NCBI GenBank assembly: GCA_037176905.1
Contig: JBBBWG010002037.1
Coordinates: 1 to 34,143 of the forward strand
DNA: 34,143 bases
Direction: 5' to 3'
Origin: Azolla pinnata
Taxonomy: Eukaryota > Streptophyta > Polypodiopsida > Salviniales > Salviniaceae
The notes beneath the pieces are model-generated. The model saw only the letters and a program-made list of their open reading frames with translations. It did not search any database and had not been told where the DNA came from. How positions within the stretch are numbered: position 1 is the stretch's first letter; each line of letters starts with the position of its first letter. This document shows, piece after piece, positions 1 through 15,600 of the stretch. The position numbers and the translations under genes are program-made.

Positions 1-473
1 TTTCTCATTTGAGCTCCGATTTTGGTTTTCTTTAGCTTGAATCGAAGCTGGCGATAAGAGCTTTGTATTGATATAAAGAACAGAGATTTTTTAGAGTGAT
101 AAGGGCATCTTCTGAGCAAACTTTAGATTGCGGCCTCTCATGATGGTGTTAGAGACATCAATTCGAAGAAGCAAAAGATTGATCATTCATTCAACACAAG
201 GAGGATATAGATATGGTGTAAAAGCCATCATATGCCCAAGTTGTAGTTGACGGTGAAGAGGAAGAGATGAGTGACCAATATTGAGAGACAATCCATGTTG
301 TTGCAAATCAAGCGTTACACAACGTTTATTATAAGTTGGTTGACAATAGAGCTACAGAGCAAGGTTTTAGATACATAGAACATTACTTGTTTTGTTACCT
401 TTTCAATGGGTTTTCCATTGAAAGTGATTGAGTTTTACTAACCTCAGCGTATATGGTTGTGTTCGATTATCTA

Positions 474-752
474 AGGTACTTGGGCATGTGGTATATTTGG
501 AACTTGTGGAATGGTTTCTTATTTTATGGGCTTTCTAGAGTATCTCAACGTATATATAGGATAAGAGGAAAGTTGATTTTGCAATATTTATAGTTATGTT
601 ATATAGGAACTTTGTCCCCAAATAAGTTAGATTTATATTGTTTTGTATTGCAACACCTTAAAAGGTTGCCCTTGCCACATCACTACTTTTGAAGTAATTT
701 TGATGGCAAGGTTTTTTTGTATTGCAATGTTGTTTTCATATAAACATACAGT
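474..752. repeat. Dispersed repeat, copy A
   Basis: This segment aligns by eye, in the same orientation, with 17637-17948. Shared blocks include the 'ggaatggtttcttatt' block, a 'ctttctagag.atctcag' block, 'gttagatttat' and 'gcccttgccacatc.ctactt'. The copies have diverged by substitutions and small indels and have no clear terminal repeats or long ORF. It is most likely a decayed non-autonomous transposable element; the family is not recognised. Confidence 0.65.
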
Positions 753-753
753 T

Positions 754-754
754 A

Positions 755-787
<33 letters not shown>
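754..787. repeat. (AG)n microsatellite
   Basis: A nearly pure AG dinucleotide run lies directly after dispersed-repeat copy A. Nothing suggests a specific function. Confidence 0.9.
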
Positions 788-1400
788 TTGTATCGAACAT
801 ATTGTGCATGCGAGATAAATGGCGAGCCTCTATCTCTACAGCATATGTATGTGTGTACATGTATACATCATCTCAGCTGTTGCATTTCAATTGCTTTCTT
901 GCCTCCTAATGGTACCTTCCATGCATAGCCTCAATGAACAGCTTGACCACAATCAAATAGATAGATGGCGGTCGATCATGCTTCCTGATATGTACCCAAA
1001 TTGCCTTCCAAAAGATGCATGCATGCATTAGATCTGGCATTCGTAGAACTACCCTAGCACACGATCATGGCCCATTCAGAACTTGGTCCATTAAGAATCT
1101 GATATCATTTTGGGGGGGTTCCATGTCCCTGTCACAATTGGGAATATCTGTGTTAGCATAGCCTAAATAATGACGTACAATTGACGTCGAATTCCCCCAT
1201 GTCCGAGGCTTTGGACATCTACATAAAGAAATTCCAGACCCTAGAATGCAAGCACTAAGTTTCAAATACTAGATCCCAATTTGGAAAAACATTGTTTTCT
1301 TAGATTTGCCAAAAGCTTTGCTTAGGAAGCTAGTAATGCCATTATAACACATGGGCTATATTGTTATTAGATCAAGCTGGAAAAAGTCACAATTGAGTCC

Positions 1401-1406
1401 TTTATT
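1401..1406 (-). terminator. Candidate GFAT poly(A) signal
   Basis: On the minus strand this reads AATAAA, about 235 nt past the GFAT stop codon. It is a plausible polyadenylation signal. Plant signals are weakly conserved, so this rests on motif and position only. Confidence 0.3.
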
Positions 1407-1640
1407 ATCCCCGGGTAAAAGCCTTTTTTTTGGCCTGACTTAGTGATCATTTTGCACCATAACTGGTTTGTATATAAAGACACCAATGACTGTTTGTAGA
1501 AAGAATCAGAAAACTATCTCAAAGAATATCGAATTCTATGTATGCAAAGGGGGGAAAACAAAACCCTACATAAGGGTTGGTTTCAGTGGTTTTACAGGAG
1601 TGTATCCAACTGCTTACTAAAGTAAAGCACCACAGCTACC

Positions 1641-6747
<5,107 letters not shown>

Positions 6748-6825
6748 GGTTCCCAAGTTCGGAAGAATCGCTTGTGGCAGGAGACCTTGGAACTAGGAAA
6801 TTGCAGGATTTGTGTCTCCAATCGA

Positions 6826-6860
6826 GAGAAGAAGAAGAAGACGACGACGAAGAAGAAGAG
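6826..6860. repeat. GAA-rich tract in GFAT leader (TTC in the transcript)
   Basis: An interrupted GAA/GAC triplet run about 80-110 nt upstream of the GFAT ATG. In the minus-strand transcript it is CUU/UUC-rich and complementary to the tract at 6944-6979. Confidence 0.85.
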
Positions 6861-6943
6861 GACCACGACGAGGAGAGAAAGCTATGGCGATTTCGATGGA
6901 TCTGAAGGGAGAAGACAAGCAATGAACTGCTCTTGTTTCTGTT

Positions 6944-6979
6944 TCCTTCTTCTTCTTCTTCTTCTTCTTCTTCTTCTTT
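6944..6979. repeat. CTT tract in GFAT leader (GAA in the transcript)
   Basis: A pure CTT run on the plus strand, so GAA repeats in the GFAT transcript. It lies further upstream than, and opposite in sense to, the tract at 6826-6860, so the leader could fold back on itself if transcription starts above 6980. Confidence 0.85.
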
Positions 6980-7284
6980 TCTAACTTCTTTTGAAGTTTT
7001 TTCCCATTTCCTTTTTTGTGTTCTCAGAAGAAGAACAAGAAGCAAAAAATAAGAAGAAGAAAAAAAGAGTCTTCATTTTGGAGAAGAAGTCAATATGTGT
7101 GTTTTTTGAAAAATCAGAACAAAAACTCTTTTGACTCTGTCTTCCTCTGAAGGAAGTCAAGATGTTGAAATTTGTATACTCCTTTCTGGAGTTTTCAGCA
7201 CTGCAAGTTTCAGTACTCGGGTTCGTTCTTCGGATCGATTTTTACTCCTCGATTATTCTGTCCTATGATGCTTCTCTCTGCCCT

Positions 7285-7400
7285 CGATTAGCTTGACGAT
7301 TCGATTCGATTCGATCCGATCTAATCCAATTGATGTTCCTTTGCTTGGTTTTGCTCTGATCTGATCTGATTCGATCCGATCCGATCGATGTTCCCTTGGC
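7285..7400. repeat. GATTC/GATCC word lattice
   Basis: Closely spaced GATTC, GATCC, GATCT and GATCG pentamers form an imperfect short-period repeat, with a looser 'tgttcctctgcttggttt' phrase repeated around it. A related CCGATC cluster is at 29037-29097. Probably slippage-prone low-complexity DNA. Confidence 0.6.
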
Positions 7401-8163
7401 TTGTTTTTGCTCCCAATCTATGTTCCTCTGCTTGGTTTTTTTGCTTCGATCTGATCTCATGAATGCTCCTCTGATCGGTTTTGCTGGACAGTGCTTTTCT
7501 TCTTCGGTTCCATCGAATGCCACTCGTGTGCCTCTCTCTGCCAACGCCAGCTTCTGACCGATCGGTCTCTCTTCCCTTCCTCTTCCTGTTTGACCACCAA
7601 TCGCTGCTTCCTCTGTGTCTGATCGATGCTTTCTTCCTTTCTTGGCCGATCCATTGGTTGATTGCAATCTTCTCGCAGTTTCCGCCAAGCTATGCTTTCA
7701 AGCAGTTCGATCGAGACGGCACTTTCTTCCTCCGCGCTTCCGATCCAACGATCCGATCTCTTCGATATCTCAGATCACCGTCGCTCGATTCCAAAGACTT
7801 CTGGGGTCTCGACCATTTCGCTTTGCGCTGCTCCCTCATCTGCTCAATCAGACTTCATACCCATGCATTGCTTCTGATGAATCGACCTATTTATTTAGGG
7901 GCTTAGTGGAAAAGCTCGGCCCAACCCTCCAAGATCACGGATCACAAGCGTCTCGATGAAGTATTCACCAACACCGTTAAACATAACGTGGCAAAAGTCA
8001 AAGCGGAAATGGATTTCGATTCTGCAAACATCCTTTTTCGCACGAATGCACATCATCATAAACTACGCGGAACGGAAGTCAAACTTCATCGCTCCCCTTC
8101 CAAGCCGATGAGAGACAGGAATTTCGTGAACACGTAGTGGTTTGACTTTAACGTCGTGAAGTC

Positions 8164-8169
8164 CACGTG
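8164..8169. promoter_or_regulatory. Candidate G-box CACGTG
   Basis: A palindromic CACGTG core in the divergent region, about 480 bp upstream of the presumed FMC1-like leader. G-boxes bind bZIP and bHLH factors in plants. A single hexamer is weak evidence. Confidence 0.3.
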
Positions 8170-8639
8170 CATATGCATCGATGATTGCATTGCGGTGCCC
8201 ATTTCAATAACACCCCAGGTCTCGGAGGGTCTAAGCGATACAGTCACGAATCATCCAGCTCTGGTTTTAACCGAATAGAAGCGCTCTTCGGGCACAAAAG
8301 GATCGAACGAATGGAATCCACGCTCGGAATCGATAAGCAGCAAAGTCGAGCGTTGCAGATTCCAGATCGGGGCGCGAGCGAGGAACACGTTCTCCCGATC
8401 CGCATCAACCCCTTGCCGAGGCTCCGATCCGGGATCACGCAAACGCATTCGTCGAGCCTCGTGAATCTTGCATCACAGATCACTTCCAGTTGCTAAAAGT
8501 GTGAGCAGAAACAGAATCTTTTCAATTATTTTTTGGACTCTGGATTGTGTGAGGATTTCCCAAAGAGGAAACATTTTTTATGCCTGAAACTGGAAAGTTT
8601 TCCCCACGTCGAACAAAGGCCAAAACTCTAACCCATCTC

Positions 8640-8780
8640 GACCGTCCATTTCAGAAGGCAGATCCCGTCCGTCCGTCCGTCCGTCCTCTCCAACGAACGA
8701 AACCCTAACTCTGTTCTGACAGTCGAGGTCGACGGCCATGGCGTCTGCTTGAATCGGCAGCGGATTCTCGTTCCTCTCGG
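8640..8780 (+). other. Probable 5' non-coding exon of the FMC1-like gene
   Basis: The stretch contains a telo-box (AAACCCTAA, 8700-8708), a common element near the start of plant housekeeping genes, and ends at a GTAAAG donor at 8781. A good polypyrimidine-AG acceptor before 9998 would join it to the coding exon. Its 5' limit is unknown. It contains a four-codon upstream ORF at 8738-8752. Confidence 0.45.
8738..8752 (+). CDS. Minimal upstream ORF (4 codons) in FMC1-like leader
   Basis: ATG in a strong context (GCCATGG) followed by three sense codons and TGA. If 8640-8780 is transcribed, ribosomes would meet this before the main start. A second, two-codon uORF (ATG TCA TAG) lies at 10025-10033, just before the real start at 10051. 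Confidence 0.35.
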   Translation: MASA

Positions 8781-8962
8781 GTAAAGCTCCTCGCATCTCT
8801 CGCCTGCTCCTCGTACCATTTCGGCTTCCTTTCGTGCTCCAGAGAAGAGCCCCAAGAGAGCACCGCATGTCTCTCTTTGTTATGCCTTGGGGGATCTGTC
8901 CATTTGTTTTGATATCCAGCACCACTCGGGCCGGAAATCACGCTCCGCGTATCTGAAACGCG

Positions 8963-9039
8963 AGCGATTGCTTGCGAGCAAGCGGAACAGATTGATTGCT
9001 CTTTGGAAATCTGTTCCGCTTGCTCCCAAAGCAATCGCT
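8963..9039. repeat. Near-perfect inverted repeat (hairpin)
   Basis: Left arm 8963-8993 and right arm 9008-9039 are reverse complements: outer 10 bp and inner 17 bp match exactly and only a 4/5-nt internal segment is unpaired. The loop is 14 nt. It lies in the 5' intron of the FMC1-like gene. It could be a foldback or MITE remnant, a recent inverted duplication or a small-RNA precursor; the sequence alone does not decide. Confidence 0.85.
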
Positions 9040-9690
9040 AGAAATGTTGCTGTGGGTTTTGGAATTATTGCACATTGGATTGGGTTAGGCTGGCTAGAGA
9101 TGTTGCTGTGCTTGTTCATGGAAGTAATGCTGCCTTGGCTAGCAACTCATTCACTTTGTGGGTTAGGCTGGCTAATTTGGAACAGATTGATTGCTCTTCT
9201 AAATTTGGAAGTAATGCGTTTTGGAATTATGCACTTTGGATTGGGTTAGGCTGGCTAGAAATGTTGCTGTGCTTGTACATGGAAGTAATGCAGCCTTGGC
9301 TAGCAGTTCATTCACTTTGTAACAGATCCTATATCCTAATTTTGTATGAACATGATGTGATATTGTTTGGTGCTACGCTGAAGAACGAGCATCAAAGCTC
9401 GAACTTTCACGAAAGCCTAGAGATGGTAGTATTTAGACAGTAAAAATCAGGAACATAATCGTAATCCGAGTAGCAAAATCAAACATGGTGCATGTAAATG
9501 TTATTTGCTAGCCAAAATTTTAAACACTACACCCTTGGCTAACAAATAATTCTCTTTGTAACATATGCTAGATTTGCATGACCGAATTATGCAGGATATT
9601 TATCTTTTGCTGTTAGATTGAAGAAGCCCAACTTTTCCTAGAGATGGCACCATTTTGACAGCAAATTTAAGACAGGAATTTGACTGTCAC
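8984..9690. repeat. Nested diverged tandem duplications in the 5' intron
   Basis: A phrase starting 'ggaacagattgattgctct' occurs at 8984 and 9179. The word 'gggttaggctggcta' occurs near 9082, 9160 and 9243, and the block 'cttggctagcarttcattcactttgt' recurs with drift near 9135, 9296 and 9533. The 9300-9450 segment is matched by 9540-9690 (shared 'cctagagatgg'). Together these look like several rounds of local duplication. Confidence 0.75.
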
Positions 9691-10050
9691 TAAATTGTAT
9701 TCAGGGTCTAGATTCCACACAGTGTCTCGTCGCATAACATATTTGGCTATTTGTGTCAAGCTCTGTATCGGTCAAGTCACTCATAAGATCCTTGCTGCTT
9801 TTATTATACTTAAATCGGGTCACCTTCAGCAACTTGTTGCATAAGAAATCACCCATTAAACTCTTCTAACTCTTGATAACAGGCTTGCAGCTCTGATCAT
9901 ATTCAAATTCGCTAATTGACAACTTGTTGCATTGACTCCTTGTAATTAATGTAGGCGATCTGGATGAGTTTGTGTTAACTCACACATGTTTTTGCAGATT
10001 TGAACTGGCAGAGAAAAGGTCCACATGTCATAGAAGCAGCATAGTGACAC

Positions 10051-10839
10051 ATGGAGAGTGTTTGCGCATATAGAAAGCTTCTCAGAGCTGTCAAAAAGCA
10101 TGTAACAAATGACCCCAACAAATCGTCATTCAGGAATTACATTTCGCAAGAATTTCGTAAGCGTATTGATCAGAACGCAGACAAAGATACTGCGAAGAAG
10201 AATTTACAGCTCGCTGAGGACTATGCATCATTGCTTAGCAGTGTTCACCATCACAAGGTATTACCTAAGCTCTTTTGTGATAAAATTTTGGTCGAAATAC
10301 CTTAATACATCCCTTGCATTAAGAGTGACGTAGATGGTGAAAGATCTACAACATGTGATAATGATTATACAGATACAATCTAAATTCAAATGATTTCAAG
10401 CTTTAGGACCTAAAAAGCAATGAGAAGTACATGGGATCAAGGTTTTACTCGCTGATATAATTTGGGCATAGTTATCATCACAGCTGTCTACAGCTTCCTA
10501 TGTGAAAATCGTTACATAGCGGGAACAAACAAAACCTCCATGCATAATGCTATGGTACAGTGTCTATGTACATGGCCTAATGGATGTATGGCAGTTGGCT
10601 TGAACTCTTTTCGTTCATAAACCTACCCAAACTATCAATTCTAGTGAGGCATAAATTTGTTTCTGCTGTATATCTAACAAAATCGTTTTAAACTTGAGAG
10701 TCGTTTCGCTTTGCAGGAGCTACTTTTCTCATACAACATAGCGATAAATAGAGAGGAAGAGCAGAAAGAGCGCATGAGGAATACGGCGGAAAGAGTTGGG
10801 CTCAGACTTCCAAAGTTAGAGTATGAAGAAGAAAAATGA
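10051..10839 (+). CDS. FMC1: FMC1-like / LYR-motif mitochondrial protein, 109 aa
   Basis: Two coding exons, 10051-10257 and 10717-10839, join in phase 0 to give 109 aa. The N-terminus has a YRKLLR core in the place of the LYR motif (Ala before Tyr-Arg rather than Leu). A predicted helical middle follows, and the C-terminal ERVGLRLPKL matches the GL.LP signature of the FMC1 family. FMC1 proteins are small mitochondrial factors needed in yeast for F1-ATP synthase assembly at high temperature; LYR proteins bind acyl carrier protein. Mitochondrial location and role here are inferred from the family. The leader appears spliced, with an acceptor before 9998. The gene is divergent from GFAT. Confidence 0.82.
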
Positions 10840-10840
10840 G

Positions 10841-11295
10841 TGGATGCTATATACATCTGGCGTTCTCTCACCCGACGATTCATATGTTAAAATGCTCTAA
10901 TACGGTTTCGCGGACCGTCCATTGTGCTCTCAAATAAAATCTTATTATACAAGACAATTTGAAATTCATCGCTGCGTAGATAAAAGCTGGTTAGATGGAG
11001 ATGTGAAACATTATGCAGAGGCCTTCAGTTTGGGGGATATGCATGAACCAGAAAACCAAAGCCACAAAACTAGATTAGGCTGTCAATAGAGAAATTCGGC
11101 TTCAGCTCATTCGAAGATGTTTTATTAGCATTGGAAAGAGGGATCGACGTTCCATGCGGATCCTGGCAAAAGGTCCTTACAAGTTTGGATTGTACAAATT
11201 GTGAAGAGTTTGAAAATAGGTTCAGTGGTATAGGAGAAATAGAGGATGAAGAAAGCTCTCTAGAGAGAAGCGAAGACATGTTTGCAAAGGCCTAA
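10841..11295 (+). pseudogene. Unrecognised coding-like relic with stop and frameshift
   Basis: Directly after the FMC1-like stop, one frame reads 18 codons from 10844, hits TAA at 10898, then stays open for 62 more codons to TAG at 11087. A different frame is open from 11074 to a TAA at 11293. Both have protein-like composition (WLDGDVKHYAEAF in the first, FEDVLLALERGIDVPCGSWQ in the second) with mixed charged and aromatic residues and no low complexity. There is no clear splice acceptor at the frame switch. It is either a decayed gene fragment or an exon of an unannotated gene; I do not recognise the family. Confidence 0.45.
10933..10938 (+). terminator. Candidate FMC1-like poly(A) signal
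   Basis: AATAAA about 95 nt past the stop codon. If used, it places the transcript end inside the coding-like relic. Confidence 0.35.
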
Positions 11296-12060
11296 ATGTC
11301 GGGAGTGTACTCGGAGCAGACTCTTAAAGGGTTTTCAAGGTCTGCTCTGATGGGTCATTATGGTGTTGCCAGATTGGAGCTGGCTGCTATGGTCAGCCAT
11401 CGAATTTACTCGGTTGAGCTCTGTTTAATCCGACATAGCGAAGCTAACCCAATGCTGCTTAGCGTTATGGTCAACCATCGAATTTACTCGGCAAAGCCTG
11501 TACGAATCCAACGTAATAGCAATTGGAAGCGAACCCGATTTTCCAAAGGTAGGCAATACAACCAGTCGAATCACTCGGCTGTGCCGCTGAGCCAACGCGA
11601 GTTTCACGGTTTCCGATCGGGGCCGTCGTTGCAATGAGCCATCGAATCACTTGGTCGACGGCCTGAGCGTGATTCCAGCGTAACGTTTCGTCGAAGGCCA
11701 ACGCGAAACAGCAGTCGGAGGCGAAAACCCCCGATTTTTTTCCGAGGCGAACGCTGTTCTTCCGTTGGTTTCTTCGATCAGGGCCGGTGTGGGTGAGCCC
11801 CTGATCGAATTAATTACGTACTCGATCCCGAGACTTGTTGTGCGATCCAGCATATTATGCAACAATAACAGAGTAAGCTGTAAGCTATAACCCCAGTTCT
11901 CCGAGGGCAGATGATACGCAGTCAGAAACACACACAGTTCGTGTGTGTTTCTCTCGTTCTCGTCCGGACACATTCGCACCGTGTGAAAACGCTTTTGTCC
12001 GGACAAAGTGGCGCTTGTAGTGTGAACGCGGAAAAGTTGACTCACACACGACAGATGCAG
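11296..12060. other. Intergenic, with degenerate short repeats
   Basis: No gene seen. A phrase around 'catcgaatttactcgg' recurs with drift near 11399, 11477, 11567 and 11640, spaced roughly 75-90 bp, so the first part is a degenerate minisatellite. The ORF at 11296-11637 is just this repeat read through. Bases 11920-12060 may hold the promoter of the next gene. Confidence 0.5.
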
Positions 12061-12061
12061 A

Positions 12062-12660
12062 AAGAGTAAAGAGAGAAGAAGAAGAAGAAGAAGAAGAAGA
12101 AGAAGAGGACGACGATGATGGCGATGGCGATGGCGATGGCGATGGCGATGAAGAAGTAGCAGGCGATTAAGCGCGAGGAGTATAGCAGACGCAACGCCAT
12201 CATCCGATCCGGAGCAGCGGCAGGAAGGTTTTGCTGGAAACGATTTCGGGACGAAGTAGAAGAAGGCGGAGGACAAATCTGAAGAAGAAGAAGAAGAAGC
12301 CTTCTTCTTTCTGAAGAGAAGAAGGGGGAGGAGGAGGAGGAGGAGGAGGAGAAGCAGCAGAAGAAGAAGAGGCGTGGGAGAGACGGAGCATCGTCACAAT
12401 TTGAAGAAGGAAGAGGGAGAGAAGGCGAGGAACAGGTTGGAGGCGAAGAAGAAGAAGAAGAAGAAGAAGAAGAAGAAGAAGAGGAATCGCGTTTGGAGAA
12501 GGAAGAGGAGAGAAGGCGAGGAACAAGTTGAAGGCGAAGAAGAAGAAGAAGAAGAGGAATCGCGTTTGGAGAAGGAAGAGGAGAGAAGGCGAGGAACAAG
12601 TTGAAGGCGAAGAAGAAGAAGAAGAAGAAGAAGAAGAAGAAGAAGAAGAAGAAGAAGAGG
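12062..12660. repeat. GAA/GGA purine array and ~70-bp minisatellite leader
   Basis: Almost pure purine DNA: GAA runs, a GATGGC hexamer run (about 12112-12150), GGA runs, then about three copies of a unit reading 'gaatcgcgtttggagaagg' and 'gagaaggcgaggaacaagtt' followed by variable GAA tracts (12405-12660). The last partial unit runs straight into the start codon at 12677, so this is probably the 5' leader of that gene. Long Glu, Lys or Ser frames across it are low-complexity artefacts. Confidence 0.85.
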
Positions 12661-12676
12661 AAGAGGAATCGCGGCT

Positions 12677-15600
12677 ATGGCGCATACTAGAACTTCTCCG
12701 CGCACTTCGATTGGCACTGCTCTTCTTCTTCTTCTCCTCGCGTGCAACTCCCCAGGCGCGCTTTCTTGGTCTCTCTCTCCGTTTCATCCGAAAGACCTTC
12801 TTCCTGCTCTTCCTCATGAAATCGCCTGGCCGGTTCTGAACACATTCAGCAACGCCGTGGATCTGCTACCCAAATTCGTTTCCACTGTCGGGTTTTTTGG
12901 CGGGAACACCACTTCCTGGACCGGATCTTGCTTCACTGAGAATCACGCTTACATCGAGCACACAGAAAATGGTGCAATCTTGCATATTCAGGTCAGACCC
13001 TAGGAGCTTGCACTTTTTTAACGGTGCTCATTATTTTATGTTTTTCACTTCATTGATTTGTGGTCCTGATGCATAATTCCTCTTTTCTGTATATGCTTTT
13101 GTTGTTTGGATGAACAATTCTTTAATTGTTTGGCTGGTTCTTGTTTCCTCTTCAAATGTTTTGTTGATTGGACGAACACTTATTTCATGTCTCAATGGTC
13201 CTTCCTTTTACTGCTTCGCTGGTTTGATGAAGATGGCTTCAAAAATCGTTTTTTTTTGGTTTAATCAACTGGTTTAATAATTTGATGCAGGTTTTCTTAC
13301 GTATTCAAGAGTCCATACATTTCGAAAAATTCTATGGTCGTTTCAATGATCATAATTTTTCTTTGAGCAGTTGTTGCTTTATAAAGATTTCTTCAATTGT
13401 TATATTTCCTTCTTTCTTCAATGGATTACTTCTTTGATGAACTTGATATGCTTGCTTTAATGATACCCTCATTTCTCTTTCCTAGAGCTTTCTTTGATTG
13501 GTATGCATAGGCAACACGTCCTTCTTACTGGTTTTTCAAAATCTTTTATATGCTAGTATGATCCTAGATCATCAAGCTCGTTGTCACACCCTTATAACTG
13601 TCTCTGCATGTCTATGTCATACAACATATGTGCATGTGTAAGCATACACGTATCTTGCTGTGGTACTCTGAGAGTGTGCAATTAATTAAATCTTCAATTT
13701 TCTACAGAAAGACTGCATACCAAGCACAATCATACACTATTATGCACCTTATTTATCAAGCAATCCTTAACAAGGACTATGATATGTAACTTTTTGCTGT
13801 AACAATATGAGGATTAATTTAGAGATCTAATGAACAAACTTAGCCTCTATCGTATATACGAAAGAGGCATTTAACATTTATCAAATCAATAATGTCTCAT
13901 TCCCTCAATGCCTCGTAGTTCATGTAGTGGTCATAAATTGTTCAACTACGTATTCTTTGTACTCGGAGCATGATCAACTGGCTCAAGACCTCGAGTCTTT
14001 TCCTTAAATTATCAGATTTCCTTCATTCACATGTCTCCTGCATGTATGCAAGATCTGTTTACTTTCCATATTTTCACACCTTCCATGTAACCCCTCATGT
14101 GCATCCTTCAAAGAACACATCTGCTCTGGTAATATGTCAGTGAACCCTAATGTGAAAATTTTACAAAATCATACACACACACACAGACGCACACACGCTT
14201 TGTTTAATTTATACATTTGCTTTTCCTTGTGTTTTAAACTTTTTTGAACTATTTCTTCCTTTGTACAGACTGGTCGACCGGTCAGCTGGGCGTGCATGGA
14301 TCTTTACATTTTCGCAACTGCATACAGAGTCACATGGGACTATTTCTTTACAGCTCGCAATCACACGCTGAAGATTGACAAGTGGGAAGCTGGAGAGCTG
14401 GATTATGTATGTAATTGAAAGCCAGTAATTTTTCCTTCATACAAGGAACTTACATACAGATATTTTAGACAGAAAAATTGTGCTCATAAGCATCTGAAGC
14501 AGCTATATTCTGAAGATATTCTGGTGGTGTATGTTTTAGGTGAAACAACGAGGCATTTCTGTGTTCTTGATGCCAGCTGGTATGTTGGGCACAGTAGAGT
14601 CCTTGTTGGATGTGTTACCTCTATTCTCGAATTCAGGCTGGGGGGAGAGTTCAAATCTAGCTTTCCTTGAGAAGCATATGGGAGTGAAACTTATTAAGAG
14701 GAAGCAACCTCTCATTGCAAACTTCTCAAAAGATGATATTAAGTCTGGTGACTTTCTTGCAATGTCAAAGATTCGGGGTCGCTGGGGAGCATTTGAAACT
14801 CTAGAGAAGTGGGTGACTGGAGCTTATGCAGGTCATACTGCTGTCTGTCTAAGGGATGAGGATGGTGAGCTATGGGTTGGTGAATCTGGCCACGAAAATG
14901 AAAAGGTGTGTTTTTTCTCAGCACATTCTGAAGAGTAATGCAATTTTGTCAGCATTGTTAAACAAAGAATGATGACAGTGTCATTTAACAACCATGATCG
15001 TAATTGGTTTTATGAATAGGGAGAAGAAATAATTGCTGTCCTTCCATGGGATGAATGGTGGCAACTACAACTTAATGATGTTGCTCATTCACATGTTGCA
15101 CTCCTTCCATTGCATCCTAGTATGAGAGCAAGATTTAATACAAGTGCTGCCTGGGAGCATTTTCGTAAGATGGAAGGTAAACCATACGGTTATCACAACA
15201 TGATTTTCAGCTGGATTGACACCGCAGTTGACAATTTTCCACCTCCACTTGATGCTCACGTGGTAAATAACAAGGCCTTTAAGAAATGCATTCACTGGTT
15301 ACACGAGAAGATATTCAAGGCATCCTTTATTTGCTAACAGGTCATGTCTATAATGACAATGTGGGCCAAAGTACAACCTGCATATGCAGCAAATATGTGG
15401 AATGAAGCCCTCAACAAACGCTTAGGAGTAGAGGTATGCTTTAACTAACAGTGATTGAATTGTGTGACTGCTGAAACTCACTTGCATAAATGCTAGGCGT
15501 AGTAGCATTTTATTTATGTGGAATGAACCAATTGCTATTATCACTGAGAGTGATAACTTTTCGGAGGTGTTCCATTTCTCAACATACCCCTGTGCCTGAG

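Larger units (their letters stand above)
1..1640. other. GFAT 3' flank, no gene recognised
   Basis: No coding region can be supported here. The stretch holds one copy of a dispersed repeat (474-752), an AG microsatellite, and the probable 3' untranslated region of the minus-strand GFAT gene just below position 1641. A TGACGTC word near 1182 resembles a bZIP-type site but has no further support. Bases 130-330 contain broken reading frames that could be old retroelement sequence; I could not identify them. Confidence 0.6.
6748..8640. other. GFAT 5' leader and divergent promoter region
   Basis: No gene is supported. On the minus strand, 6748-7050 is probably GFAT 5' untranslated sequence and carries opposed GAA and TTC tracts. 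From 7260 to 7460 the DNA is a degenerate lattice of GATTC/GATCC/GATCT words. From 7960 to 8200 there are several TTGAC/GTCAA words and a CACGTG G-box. Open frames such as 7481-7906 and 8185-8496 have no recognisable protein content. GFAT and the FMC1-like gene are divergently arranged across this region. Confidence 0.6.

Noticed and set aside
120..330. Possible retroelement polyprotein remnant
   Set aside because: Short frames contain an RRSKR-like stretch but break within about 30 codons and show no integrase, protease or reverse transcriptase motif.
7481..7906. 141-codon plus-strand frame
   Set aside because: Leu/Ser/Phe-rich, no recognisable domain, several equally long frames overlap it, and it sits in GATTC-rich low-complexity DNA.
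8185..8496. 103-codon frame starting with a good ATG
   Set aside because: Antisense and neighbouring frames are similarly open in this GC-richer patch and the peptide shows no conserved motif; could not be supported as a gene.
11647..12817. Overlapping minus-strand frames of 185-209 codons rich in Leu and Ser
   Set aside because: They are translations of the GAA purine array in antisense, with no domain or non-repetitive core.
14540..14938. Exon 3 of the hydrolase-like gene as a separate short gene beginning at its GTG
   Set aside because: It is preceded by a TTTTAG acceptor and joins exons on both sides in phase 0; there is no independent start.
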